64,000 bases of DNA. Source: Leucosporidium creatinivorum. Its lineage: Eukaryota; Basidiomycota; Microbotryomycetes; Leucosporidiales; Leucosporidiaceae. Position numbers and translations under genes: made by a program. Shown in pieces: positions 1-9,364 of this stretch. How positions within the stretch are numbered: position 1 is the stretch's first letter; every line of letters starts with the position of its first letter. The notes under the pieces are model-generated. The model had not been told where the DNA came from. It saw only the letters and a program-made list of their open reading frames with translations, and searched no databases. The stretch lies in NCBI GenBank assembly GCA_001600635.1, contig BCKL01000024.1:372260-436259 (forward strand), given 5' to 3'.

Positions 1-185
1 CCCGCTTCACTCGTCTCAACTCGTCTTCTCGCCTACGTCGCCGCCACCCGCCTGGAAAGCTGCAGGAGGAAGCCCCACTCAACTGCTACACGCCCACTCG
101 ACCGCTGCACTTCAAGACGAGCTCGAGAGGACGCTTTGCTGGAATCTGCTGAGAGACGGGGACGCGCGTTTGCTGGAGATTGAAG

Positions 186-422
186 GTGAGTCGAGGGTTA
201 CTGGGCGGTGGCAGCGACGGGCGAGGATGTATAAAAAGCTGCTGTTACTGGTCCCGGGACGAGGGTCAGCGTGTAGCAGCTGGACGGCGTCCGTGTCGAG
301 CGAGACTGCTCAGTTGTGGGGGCTGGCGAGCTGCAGAGAGAACGGTAGCGAGGTGAAGAAAAGAAGCAGTCTCCACTGACGTGTGAGAGTCGCATGCTGA
401 TCCTCGTCGTACCCGTCCGCAG
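186..422 (+). other. Predicted 5' leader intron of A1
   Basis: A GTGAGT donor after GATTGAAG and a gtccgcag acceptor frame about 237 bases upstream of the A1 start codon. The same donor context and a c-g-c-a-g acceptor lie at matching positions before A2, A3, A4 (32114-32355) and A5, so a spliced leader exon looks like an ancestral feature of A-type genes. No reading frame of the leader exon stays open in all copies, so I take it as 5' untranslated. Confidence 0.5.
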
Positions 423-480
423 AACTGTTCCCCTCCCCCTCCTTCGCCGACTCTCACTTCGACCTGCTCGCCCCCTCGAC

Positions 481-1612
481 ATGGCAGTCATCCAGGATCT
501 ACCGCCCGAGCTGCTGAGGAGGATTCTCGAGCTCCTTGCAGAGGCTCAACACGCCAGCGGCGAGCTTTGTAGGACCTCCTTGGTCGCCCGAGCGTGGCGA
601 GAACCCTCGCGCCAGCTCCGTCTTTACACTACGGATTTCGGCTACCTAGTCCAGAAAGGATCCTGGTATCGTGTTCGCCATGCAGAAGCCTGCGCCATCC
701 GACAAGTGGCATTCTTTCGGTGTAACGGGGAGGAGCTGCTCGAATTGCTGGAGGAGTTCCGCCCGAGCGTGCAGACGTTGGCAGTGGCGAGCGCTTACCC
801 CGACTGGCGCGTAGATTTCAGCAGGATGAACGCCGAGGTCCTCGCCCGTACGCTCGTGCCTTCTCAGGTTGATACCGCGTTGCTCACCAATCCCCACTTC
901 TTCCCAGGCGTACACTGCCTCGAGCTTTGGGGAGATGTCGATGGACAGCCGGACGTCACGAGCAACAGCATGCTCGAACTCCACGCCTTGGGCTTACACT
1001 CGAACTGCCCACCGTCCCCGCTCTTCCTCGACGCCCTTCTCAGCGCGACGCCCTTCTTGACCCGACTCCAGCTATGGGCAAGCGGCGGGGAGCCTTTCTT
1101 TCCAGCACACTTCAATTCAGCCCTGAGCCCCATTGCTCACCAACTCGTTCACCTCACACTTTGCGTCTCGTCGACGCCAATCGCACGGACTCGTTCGACG
1201 TCGTTGACTTTGTCGCCTCCTGCACTTCTCTTCGCTCCTTGAAGCTTTATGAAACTGTTTTCTCGGTCAGGAAGTGCCTTTTCGCGGCTCTGTGTGGCCC
1301 TCTCTTGCTTTTGGAGACCGACTTGGGGACAGTATGGAGTGAAGATGGCAAGGGCATCGCCGAGCTGATAACTATCCTCGAGCTTCCTCCGATGGCGACA
1401 CTTCGTCGCTGGAGGATCAATGGGCCAGCCAGTTCGCGGGATGTGCTGGACGAGGAAGAGCGGAGCCAGTGGGCAGCAGCTTGCCAAGCTCGAGGAGTCG
1501 AGCCTCGCGACGAGCGCCGATTCTTTACCGGTGAGCTTTCTGAGCTTCTCTCTGAGCCCGTTCAGACCATCACTGACGTCTTCTCTCTCCTCCAGACTAC
1601 CCCGCCGATTAA
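481..1612 (+). pseudogene. F-box protein A1, frameshifted
   Basis: F-box protein gene of the local family. The N-terminus has the F-box core LPPELLRRILELL followed by SLVARAWREPS, then leucine-rich stretches and the family tail ARGVEPRDERRFFTD. Exons are 481-847, 908-1530 and 1596-1612, matching the intact paralogues A2 and A3. Exon 2 is 623 bases where a multiple of three is expected, and the frame shifts near 1160, between HQLVHLTL and RLVDANRTDSFDVV. This is best explained by one missing base. Without it, the protein would end in FTDYPAD like its sisters. F-box proteins normally recruit substrates to SCF ubiquitin ligases through the C-terminal repeats; that role is family knowledge, and the substrate is unknown. 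It could still be a sequencing error. Confidence 0.75.
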
Positions 1613-2487
1613 CTGGGACGACGAGTCGATGGGTCAGCTCCATCGCCGCCTCTCCGCCGAGCCGCGCTGACCTCTCGCATCGCAGGGAGGTCGACGTACT
1701 TGCTGTCGAGACGATGTGAGGAGATGCACTTGATACGATGTTCTTGATGAACTTGTTTTGCTTTCCGTCAGCGCCGAGGTCGAGCGAGTTGAGAGCGAGA
1801 CAGGAGAAGGCTGCTCGGCGCTGGCAAAGGGAGCTTTTGGAGTGCTGCAGACAGCTAGAGCCGCCTCGCAGAGAAACAACAAGGATTTTAGTTGAGCTTG
1901 CCTCAGGTGAGAGCCGTGCATCGACCTACAACTCGACCACCCTCTCGCGCTCTCCCCTCCAGGTCGAGAGCGAACTTGGAGCGAGCGCCTCTTTCCCTCC
2001 CGCTTCTCGCTCGACTTTGCTTCTCTCGCCCGCTCGACAGCTCTCGACTTCGGATAGGAAGCTCTACTGCAACAAGACTACCACTCGACTGCTTCCTCCC
2101 TCGCCCGCTCTGCAACGAGGACTCGCTCAGCTCGACAGCTCGAAACGGACGGACGCTCTGCTCTGAGACGAGGAAAGCTGGTTCGCTGCTCCTGCTGGGT
2201 GTTCTAATTAGCTCGAACAAGGTTAGTTCGTCTTCTGTGTGGCTTGTCAATGAATGGAAACTGTAGGAGAGCAGTGGGCCGCCTGAGAAGAAAGCCGAGG
2301 GCAAGCGAGAAGGCCTGAGCGTCTGTTGTGATGGATAGAGGACCTCGACTGAGCAGGATGCGGAGGCGACTAAGTTCGAGAGACTTTGAAGCCTTGCAGG
2401 ACTGTAGCTGACTCTTTCCGTCGTGGCTCCACAGCTGAAGCTCCGCACCCTTTCCGCCCACCCCGTCACTCACTCCCCCTCCTCGAC

Positions 2488-3666
2488 ATGGCCAACATCC
2501 AGGCCTTCCCTCCCGAGCTCATCTACCGCATCCTTGGTCTCGTGTCTGACACAGCGCGGCCCCGAGAAGGTACCTCCGCTTTGCTTACAGCCGCCCTCGT
2601 CGCTCAAGCGTGAACTGGACCAGCGCAGGCGCTGCTCCCTCTCGATATCAGCCTCCACCAATCTTACGACCACGTCCTTGGCTACGAGAAAGCACTACAG
2701 CGCCTTGGACGACGTCCCATCCTCCGTCGCTTGACGCTCCACGGCACCCTGGCCGAGACTCGCGAGACCATCGAGAGGATCGCCGAGCTAGTCGATGGGG
2801 TTGAGCGGCTTTGCTTTTTGGGACACGAGGGCTTGAGCACCGAGATGGTGACTGTGGAGCTCCTTTCCCGCATGTTCCTTCGTCTGATGTCGTTGCAACC
2901 TGTGCTGACTGCGCCGGACTCGCCAGGTCTGCAAGTCAGGACCTCAACCGTCGAGCGACAGCTCCGCAAGCCTTTCCAATCGGACTACAACAATCACCGA
3001 GATACACAGCTCCCGTTGGTCCACCTCAGCCTCGCCCACTACTCTATCATCCCCGCCAGCTTTCTCTCACCGCTCATTACTTCGGCAGTCAACCTTACTC
3101 ATCTTTCCCTCGCTTGGACCCAAAACACGGACTACCCCTTCTTCCAAGAGGGTGCGATCGACCTCTGGGTACAGCTGGCGCCACGGCTGCGGAAACTTGA
3201 CCTCATCTACCCGCCCGTCCTTCGTTCGTACAATTCGCAGGAAGACGCCGCCGCCATCCCCCGCCTCCTCACCGCCTGTACGGCACTGGTAGCTCTGACC
3301 GTCGAGCTGAGCTACCAATACAGCGATCCCGTCGCCGAACACCTGGAGCTCATCCCCAGCAAGCTCGCCGTCGTCCGGACCAGCTCGGCTTTCGTTTTCC
3401 ATCGCTCTTTCGAGTTCGCTCGAGACGCCTTACGCCGAGCCCTGGCATCTGCAGCTCTGGCGGAGCCTAACAAATGGGAGCTTCTGGATCCGGTGGACCT
3501 GAACGCTCTAGGAGCGGGAGGCAAGTGGTGGAGGGAGCAATGCGCCGAGCGCGGAATTGAGATCGTAGAATGTCAATACTCAAGCCCGGGTGAGCTTCGA
3601 TGCTTCGCTCATCTCGAGCATACAATATCTGATCCTCCTTTTCGAGCTACAGATCTTCCCCAGTAG
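2488..3666 (+). pseudogene. F-box protein B1 with premature stop
   Basis: B-type F-box gene starting MANIQAFPPELIYRILGLV. Predicted exons are 2488-2881, 2927-3589 and 3653-3666 (total 357 codons). Codon 42 (2611-2613) is TGA where B4 and the A genes have Trp (VARAWT/VAQAWT), so the frame is closed just after the F-box although the remaining 310 codons stay open. The rest shows leucine-rich segments such as LPLVHLSLAHYS and LTHLSLAW. It ends SSPDLPQ rather than the usual FTD, so its tail has drifted. Either a recent nonsense change or a readthrough/base-call problem explains it. Neighbour A1 lies upstream in the same orientation, as in the A4-B4 and A5-B5 pairs. Confidence 0.7.
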
Positions 3667-3720
3667 AGAGCGCCCCGCGATTGAAGGTCGGTGAGCTAGC
3701 TGTCTTCATCCTCGCCGAAC

Positions 3721-4018
3721 GCGCTGACCCGCCAGCTTCTCTAGGGCTTACGCCGGTGCTTAGCGGAGCAAGGTTAGAACTAGTAGTCGTGTAATGGTAA
3801 AAATTGAGACTAAAGCAGCTCGCCGTTAGTGGTGAGGGCGGAAGAGCTCGCCGCTCGCCAAAGTCGAGAGTGGGAAAGTAATGTTACAACAAGAGCTGGG
3901 ATGGCCGAGCTCAATCTGATTGGTGTCGGTCTACGTCTACATCGTCTAAGCCCGTCTATCTGCATGTCTATGCGACTCCAACGCGATCTCGGCGCTTGCC
4001 CGCCCTCGCCCAGCAGCT
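3721..4018. other. Intergenic, no gene seen
   Basis: Spacer between the 3' ends of B1 and the convergent mitochondrial carrier gene. Short open frames here have no recognisable similarity. It contains several copies of the cgccga/tcggcg hexamer common in non-coding DNA of this window. Confidence 0.6.
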
Positions 4019-5673
4019 CTAAATGCCCTTCCATCGCTTAAGGCTTTCGTATACGGTCATCGAGATACCGTTGGCAGGGATCTGCGAGGAGCGAGGGCGA
4101 GGTGATCACCGAGTGTACGGGAAGAGTGGGAGAAGAGAGATCAGCTCGTGCTCGGCGGGCGCCTCCGCCATCCCTCTCCGCCCTCACAGCGAAAGCACAA
4201 CTCACCGCGTAAGCCACCCTAATCCCCAACCCCCTCCCAAACGCCCTCACCCCACCCTGCCTCCACAAGTCCTTCACAATCCCACCAACTCCCTCGCCCT
4301 TCCCCCCACTAGTCTGCCACCTCGACTGCACCAACTCAATCGGGTTGGTCACGCACGCGGCGAGCGAACATGCCGTCACGCTGCAGAGCGTGTACCGCGC
4401 GGTCGTGGGGAGCGTCCAGGAAGCAGAAGGGGAGGGAGTAGGGGGCGTGGGAGGAGGGCCGTAGGCGTCGTAGCCTGGGATGAAGTGGGTTTTGAAGGAT
4501 TCGTAGAGGGACCAGTAGAGAGAGATGTAGGGTCTGTGGTGGAGGAGGGGGCCGAAGGTCAGCGATCTCGTCCTCGTTCGTCGAGTCGGCGGCTCGGCGC
4601 TCGCCTCGGCTGCCTTCTCAGCCGCATCCTTCTCATTGCCTCCCTTCTCGACTCCGAACAAAGCTTGACCACTCACACGAATACCAAATTCGACAACCAA
4701 TACCCCCTCCAGACGCCCTTATAGCCCTCCTCCCGCCAAATCTTCTTGAGCAGCTTCGTCGCCGAGGTGCCTTCGTTGCCCTTCTGCAGACGTGCTTTCA
4801 TGACGTCCATCGGGGTCCAGATGGCTCCAGAGAGGACTGCGATACGAGTTGGTGATATTGATGGTGAGGGGATGAGCGTGGGTGAGGATGGAGTGGAGGC
4901 GAGGGGGAAGGCCGGGTTCGGCGAAAGGAGGGGTGAAGAAAGTGGTGAAGGCAGCGGCGCGATAGGTCAAGGGAAGCGGGATCGAGCAGGTGGGGAGAGG
5001 GAGGAGGGAGGGATCAGGTGGATGGCGAAGGAGGCGAGATATAAACAAGGTCAGCGAGCGAACCTCTCTCCCCTCCCCACCATCGCCGAGCACTCACACT
5101 CAGCCGTCATGCCCGCCATGACAAACACCGGCAACTGTTGCACCAACGTCGGTTTACTATCCTTCGGCAGGAAGCGTTCGCCGAAATATCGTTTTGATGC
5201 TGTTTGCCAACCATCACGGGTCAGCCTGCGAAGGAGAGCCAAAGGGAGAGAGCGAGGGGAACGGACCTTCATAGCTCGTTAGGTAGACTGAGAGAGCAGG
5301 GACCGAGAAGCCGATCGCTACTGGTAAACCTGCGGACGTCGGCGTTAGCTCGATGCTCCTCTGCAGCTCTCCCGGAGCAAGAGAGAGGAACTCACCAGCG
5401 TAAAGGTGCTGCAGCCTAGGTTTCGGGATCAACTGCTTCAGTGGCGGCACGAGAGCACCAGGGTAGGTTTGTATCCGAATCCTGACGGTATCCACTGTTC
5501 AGCCGCCCATCAGCTTGATCCCAGGCCGGAGAAGAGGAGGAGAAGCGGGACGAACGAGGGTGGGTGCATAACCGTGCAGAGACGGCCGAGGCGGAGGAGG
5601 CTACGAGGGTGAAGGGGTCGACGTAGACTGTTGCTGTTGCGGGGCGGGCTTCGAGCTCCAGGTCGCCTGACAT
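4019..5673 (-). CDS. Mitochondrial carrier family (SLC25) protein
   Basis: Membrane transporter of the mitochondrial inner membrane; substrate not assignable from sequence alone. Splicing seven exons (5673-5556, 5494-5396, 5329-5267, 5199-5098, 4836-4677, 4533-4206, 4081-4019) gives 310 residues, the usual size for the family. All three signature P-x-[D/E] loops appear: HPLDTVRIRIQ (across the exon 1/2 junction), TPMDVMKARLQ and NPIELVQSRWQ. The second repeat is followed by the matrix motif EEGYKGVWRGYWLSN. The protein ends with IPANGISMTVYESLKRW, typical of carrier C-termini. The start is the ATG giving MSGDLELEARP. It lies 345 bases downstream of the HD1 stop codon, transcribed in the same direction as HD1. 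The first exon uses a GTTCGT donor and the third GTCCGT, both slightly off consensus. Nothing looks broken. Confidence 0.9.
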
Positions 5674-6018
5674 GGCGGAGAGGAGGAGGGAGCGGAAAGG
5701 GGAGGCGAGAGAAGAGAAGGGCGACCGGCGCCTGAGGGTGAGAGAAGCGGCGGAAGAGCTACAGAGAGCTTCTAGTGCAATTTTCGAGTGTTGAAGCGTA
5801 AGACGAATGAATAGGACGGAGCAGAGATGAACAGCCGAGCTCGCCGAAAGTGTTGTTGCTTTCCCTCCTCCGAGAATCGCCTTTCTCACTCTCGCTATTC
5901 GCTCTCGAGGTACAGCTCAGCACGAACAAGTCCAACAGATCACAATGCACATCAACTATCTACCTCCGACCACCAAATGTCCATCTAAGCTACAACTCCC
6001 TGCTCCCGCCCGCTCCAT

Positions 6019-7317
6019 CTACGAGAACGAAACCTGACCGGCCAGCGGTAGGGCATAAGGATAGTCGGCGAGTGTCGAGAAGTAGGGGTTGGGTTCTTGC
6101 GCCTGTGCCGAGGAGGGGTAGACGAAGCCCGAGTGCTCGGCGGGGGAGGGGAGCTCGAAAGCCATCGGCGAGGCGGAGTAGAAGGAGGATGCGGAGGTCG
6201 AAGAGGAGTCGATAGAGAAGTGGGAGAGGCCGGAGAAGTTGCGCGAGGCGGAGGAGGAGTCGGAGACGTTACGAGGTGCGGGTGGGAGGGCGAGGGGCAG
6301 GCCGAAGGGGAGAGGGAGAGGGTCGTCGACCTGGAGGTCCTCGCTGTTGTCCTCCACCTTGGGCGCCACGACGCCGAGGTTCATCGCCGGTTTCCTCTCC
6401 TTCCTCCCCTTCAACACCTTTCCCTTCCTCTCAATCTCCCCCGCCGACATCACCACCTCGGCGATCCCCCTCCCCACACTATTCTTCTCCTCATCCCTAA
6501 ACCACTCCCTAACCTTCTGCACCTCCCTCCTCGCCTCCTCCGACACCTGCCAACTCGTCAACGGGGAATCGACCTCCCGGATAAACCGCTCCATCCCTTC
6601 CTTCTTCTCCCCGCCGAAGCGTTTGTAGAGGTCGCCCCAGCCGGATCGGCGACGGGTGTTGATGAACCAGGTGGCGCATTGGGCTTCGGATTGGGAGGGG
6701 ACGAGAGTGTGGAGGGACTTCTTGTCGGCGGTGGTGAGGTAGGGGAAGGAGAAGTGGTCGAGGAACCAGCGGCGGTAGGGCGCGAGGACGTCCTCGTTCG
6801 GCGCGGAGTGGGAATTGCTCCGAGGTTGGGAAGAGAAGGACGGATACTGTCGAATATCCTTGTTGAATGCAAAGCTACAGCTCCCCTGCTGTGCTAAGTA
6901 GTCCTGCACGTCTCCCGTAATCTTGTCCGTGATCTTGGCGACCGCGCTGTCCCTCTCCGCCATCCGTGCAACTATGGTGTGCACTCTACTGGCAACAAGA
7001 TGGCACAGTTGAATTGTCTCGTCCGAAAGAAGGCCGCGCTCCGCCGCCTCGACGACCTGCGGTAGCTTTACCTCCCACTGACGAGCGAACCGCTCAAGGT
7101 CGGCGCTGTTTCCCATCGCCTGCAGGAATGCGCTCTGGCTGGCAAGCAGGTCGGCGCATGTTGCTTGATCCATGCTGGTAGTGATTGCTGGCAAGTCCTC
7201 GTGCAGTGGGGGAGCGTAAAGGCGTTTGCGTGGCGCTGGGCGGGCTGAGTGGCTGAGTGAGGGCGACGAGGAGGGCTGAGTTCTTGTTCGAGCATGGGAG
7301 GAGGGGAACCGAGGCAT
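6019..7317 (-). CDS. HD1: HD1-class (TALE) mating-type homeodomain protein
   Basis: One subunit of the heterodimeric homeodomain regulator that controls post-mating development in basidiomycetes. The frame is uninterrupted for 432 residues from MPRFPSSHARTR. The homeodomain lies at about residues 175-228 (DVLAPYRRWFLDHFSFPY ... ATWFINTRRRSGW) and keeps the DNA-contact residues W, F, N and R of helix 3. The longer helix 1-2 spacing is that of the TALE/HD1 class. Residues 50-145 are helix-prone and should form the variable dimerisation region. Basic stretches after the homeodomain (YKRFGGEKK, KGRKERK) could be nuclear localisation signals. The last 130 residues are Ser/Pro-rich. The open frame continues 69 codons upstream, but the chosen ATG is the first one giving a typical HD1 N-terminus, 219 bases from HD2. 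The divergent partner makes the assignment strong. Confidence 0.92.
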   Translation of the reverse strand: MPRFPSSHARTRTQPSSSPSLSHSARPAPRKRLYAPPLHEDLPAITTSMDQATCADLLASQSAFLQAMGNSADLERFARQWEVKLPQVVEAAERGLLSDETIQLCHLVASRVHTIVARMAERDSAVAKITDKITGDVQDYLAQQGSCSFAFNKDIRQYPSFSSQPRSNSHSAPNEDVLAPYRRWFLDHFSFPYLTTADKKSLHTLVPSQSEAQCATWFINTRRRSGWGDLYKRFGGEKKEGMERFIREVDSPLTSWQVSEEARREVQKVREWFRDEEKNSVGRGIAEVVMSAGEIERKGKVLKGRKERKPAMNLGVVAPKVEDNSEDLQVDDPLPLPFGLPLALPPAPRNVSDSSSASRNFSGLSHFSIDSSSTSASSFYSASPMAFELPSPAEHSGFVYPSSAQAQEPNPYFSTLADYPYALPLAGQVSFS

Positions 7318-7536
7318 TGTAGCTGAGTAGCTGCTGATGTAGGTGGTAGAAAGGGAAGCTGTAGCCGAATCGAATCGAAAGGCGAAGCGAGAACAATGAA
7401 GTCGAAGGGCGAGGAGGACAAAGGCAGAGGCTCGAGCGCCGAGGGTCGAGCTCAACTTTTTGCCAAGTCGGGAGGACATCCCCTTCAACTCGAACTCGCT
7501 CATCACACTTCGACCTTCTACCACATCTTCTTCACC
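7318..7536. promoter_or_regulatory. Shared divergent promoter of HD1 and HD2
   Basis: The 219 bases between the two start codons must contain both promoters. Such compact divergent arrangement is the classical layout of basidiomycete HD loci. I could not identify a specific operator; the heterodimer is known in other species to bind upstream of HD target genes, and a site here would be inference. Confidence 0.7.
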
Positions 7537-8997
7537 ATGGATACGGCACGAATCGCAGCAGACTCTAGGCGAATGCTACAGCTTTTTGGCTCGCTGCCAC
7601 CTTCTCCTCCAGGCAAACCCCTTCCTCCGCCTCCCCGCCTACAACTCCAAACACATGACATACGGCCAGACCTCGCAGGCCTAGGGTGCAGCGAGTCGAC
7701 CATGCAGAGTTTGATACAGATTTTCGACAACGCTCAAGGCCGACTACAGCGGTCGTGCAGGGAGAGCCACGAGGCGACGCTTCGCAAACTTGCGCACGTC
7801 GGCACCGAGGAGGAGGTGTACCCAGCGTATCAGAACGCTTTGGAGGTCAGGTATGGACGCCTTTACCTAGAACAGCTGCTGGGCACTCGGGCCCAGCTAG
7901 TTGAAGAAGTGAGGCGGGCGCAAGAACGAGTAGCAGCGGCGGTCGAAGCGGACAGCGGGCGAGGCAACTTCTCGGGCGAGGTGGTGGAGCTACTGGAGCG
8001 CGCTTTCGCACAGCAGACGACGCTGAATCGAGCCGAGCGGCGGTCACTAGCAGAGGCGACAGGCCTTGAGGAGAAGCAAGTCGGCACCTGGGTGAGCCTT
8101 TGTCTTCGCGCTCAGTCCTCGTTCGCATTTAGCTAACCCTGCTTTGCAACACAACAGTTCGCCAACCAACGTCAACGACGCCTCCGACCTTCCCAACGCG
8201 AGCGGACGGCGCCTTACGACCTCACCAGCCGACCGAGGGGGCGCCGAGACTTCTCGGGCAGCTCGGCTTCGTCCATGTCCTCTCTCAACTCGGCTTTGTC
8301 GGACGTCTCTACCGCTCCTTCGTCGGTGGAAAGTTGGATCAGCTCCTCCGCATCGTCGACCATCTCTTACGACTCGGAAACCCTCCCCTCCTCCACTCGC
8401 GAGGCGTCGCCCCTTCCTTTCGGCTCGCTCCCCTCTTTCGACGAACATACCTACGCTCCACCTCCTGCACCGCACCACCAGTACATCAAACAAGAGCAAG
8501 GCTACCGTGTCGCCTCCGCCTGCGGTCCTCCCCCTTCCTGGACACCCCCAATCCCCTCCGTCTCGACCACCCTCCCCACTCCCTCTCCCTCGCGCTCCTC
8601 CTTTCCCCGTTCATCACTCCCCGCCGCTTCCTCCTCAATTCACCCTTTCTTCGCCTCTCCCACCACCACCACCACCACCAACAACAGCAGCAACAACTTC
8701 TCCTTCGACTCCCCCGTCGCTCCTCCCTCGCCCACAACCGCCAACCTCCTCTCCACCGCGCCCTTCCTCCAAGGCTTCGACTTTGAGCAAGATCCCCAAG
8801 ACGGGGCGTTCTGGCAGCAGTTCCTGCAGGGAGGGTTTGGCGCTGAGCTCGGGCTGGGAGGAGGGGCCGGAGTGAGCTTCGGCGGAGAGGGAGCGCAGGG
8901 AGGGGATGGACAGATGAGCTTGATGTTGCCTATGCCGACGCCGATGGAGGAGGAGGGTCAGTTTGGGATGGATTGGGGAGGGTTGGGGCAGCAGTAG
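7537..8997 (+). CDS. HD2: HD2-class mating-type homeodomain protein
   Basis: Partner of HD1 in the mating-type heterodimer, acting in the nucleus. Exons 7537-8091 and 8158-8997 give 464 residues from MDTARIAADSRR. The single intron (GTGAGC...acaacag) splits the homeodomain just between W and F of helix 3 (QVGTW / FANQRQRR). The homeodomain spans about residues 144-195 (FSGEVVELLERAFAQQTTLN ... WFANQRQRR) with W, F, N and R in place and typical 60-residue spacing, so it is the HD2 class. Residues 60-140 are helical and charged and form the likely specificity and dimerisation region. The C-terminal half is Ser/Pro/Gly-rich with a short Thr/Asn tract encoded by a CAC/CAG-like microsatellite near 8660-8700, resembling an activation region. 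It is transcribed away from HD1. No disabling change is seen. Confidence 0.93.
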
Positions 8998-9364
8998 ACG
9001 TAGAGTTGTAGAGCTTAGAGCGAGGAGTGGGCGAGCTGGTCTCGCCGAAGGGGGGGTTCCGCGTCGGTGTATAGCTCGTGTACATCCCCTTAGACACTCA
9101 GCAGTCGTAAAATGAACATCTTGTGCTTCCAGCTATCTACTTCGCGGTCAGGGAGAGCAGTGAGCGAAGAAACGAGAGGCTTGGCGATGACCGCCTCCCC
9201 CTTCTGGTTCTCGAGAGCTCGCAGAGGGGGATGAAGACTTCAGCAGAGGCACGGATCGGGTGATGCTCTAGTCATAGTCCCCTTTAGCCGCTCGCTCCCT
9301 GGCACCGCCCTCAAGAAGCTCTGGGATCGACTTCGCCGAGCAGCCCTCTCCTCTCTCACTCAAA
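8998..9364. other. Intergenic after HD2, no gene seen
   Basis: Between the HD2 stop and the truncated end of F-box module 2. No open frame with recognisable similarity; it should contain the HD2 3' untranslated region. Confidence 0.6.

Larger units (their letters stand above)
1..3720 (+). repeat. F-box module 1 (A1+B1), left end cut by window
   Basis: Segmental duplication unit containing an A-type F-box gene, a conserved spacer of about 870 bases and a B-type F-box gene. The leader around 50-185, the spacer around 1740-2200 and both genes have recognisable copies at 31.8-35.5 kb (same strand) and 47.7-43.7 kb (opposite strand). The A half alone recurs at 11.3-9.4 kb and 15.6-13.8 kb (opposite strand). 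The right boundary is approximate because the sequence after B1 resembles the other copies only weakly. Confidence 0.75.

Noticed and set aside
1-3720. F-box modules as a transposable element
   Set aside because: No terminal repeats, target-site duplications, transposase or reverse transcriptase are visible; introns are retained, so retrocopying is excluded. Segmental duplication fits better.
6097-6897. Plus-strand 266-codon frame across HD1
   Set aside because: Antisense shadow of HD1; rich in Gly/Val/Arg with no domain, while the minus strand carries a clear homeodomain.
3721-9364. Pheromone precursor or STE3 receptor gene near HD
   Set aside because: No short frame ending in a CaaX motif with a convincing precursor and no seven-helix protein was found here or elsewhere in the window.
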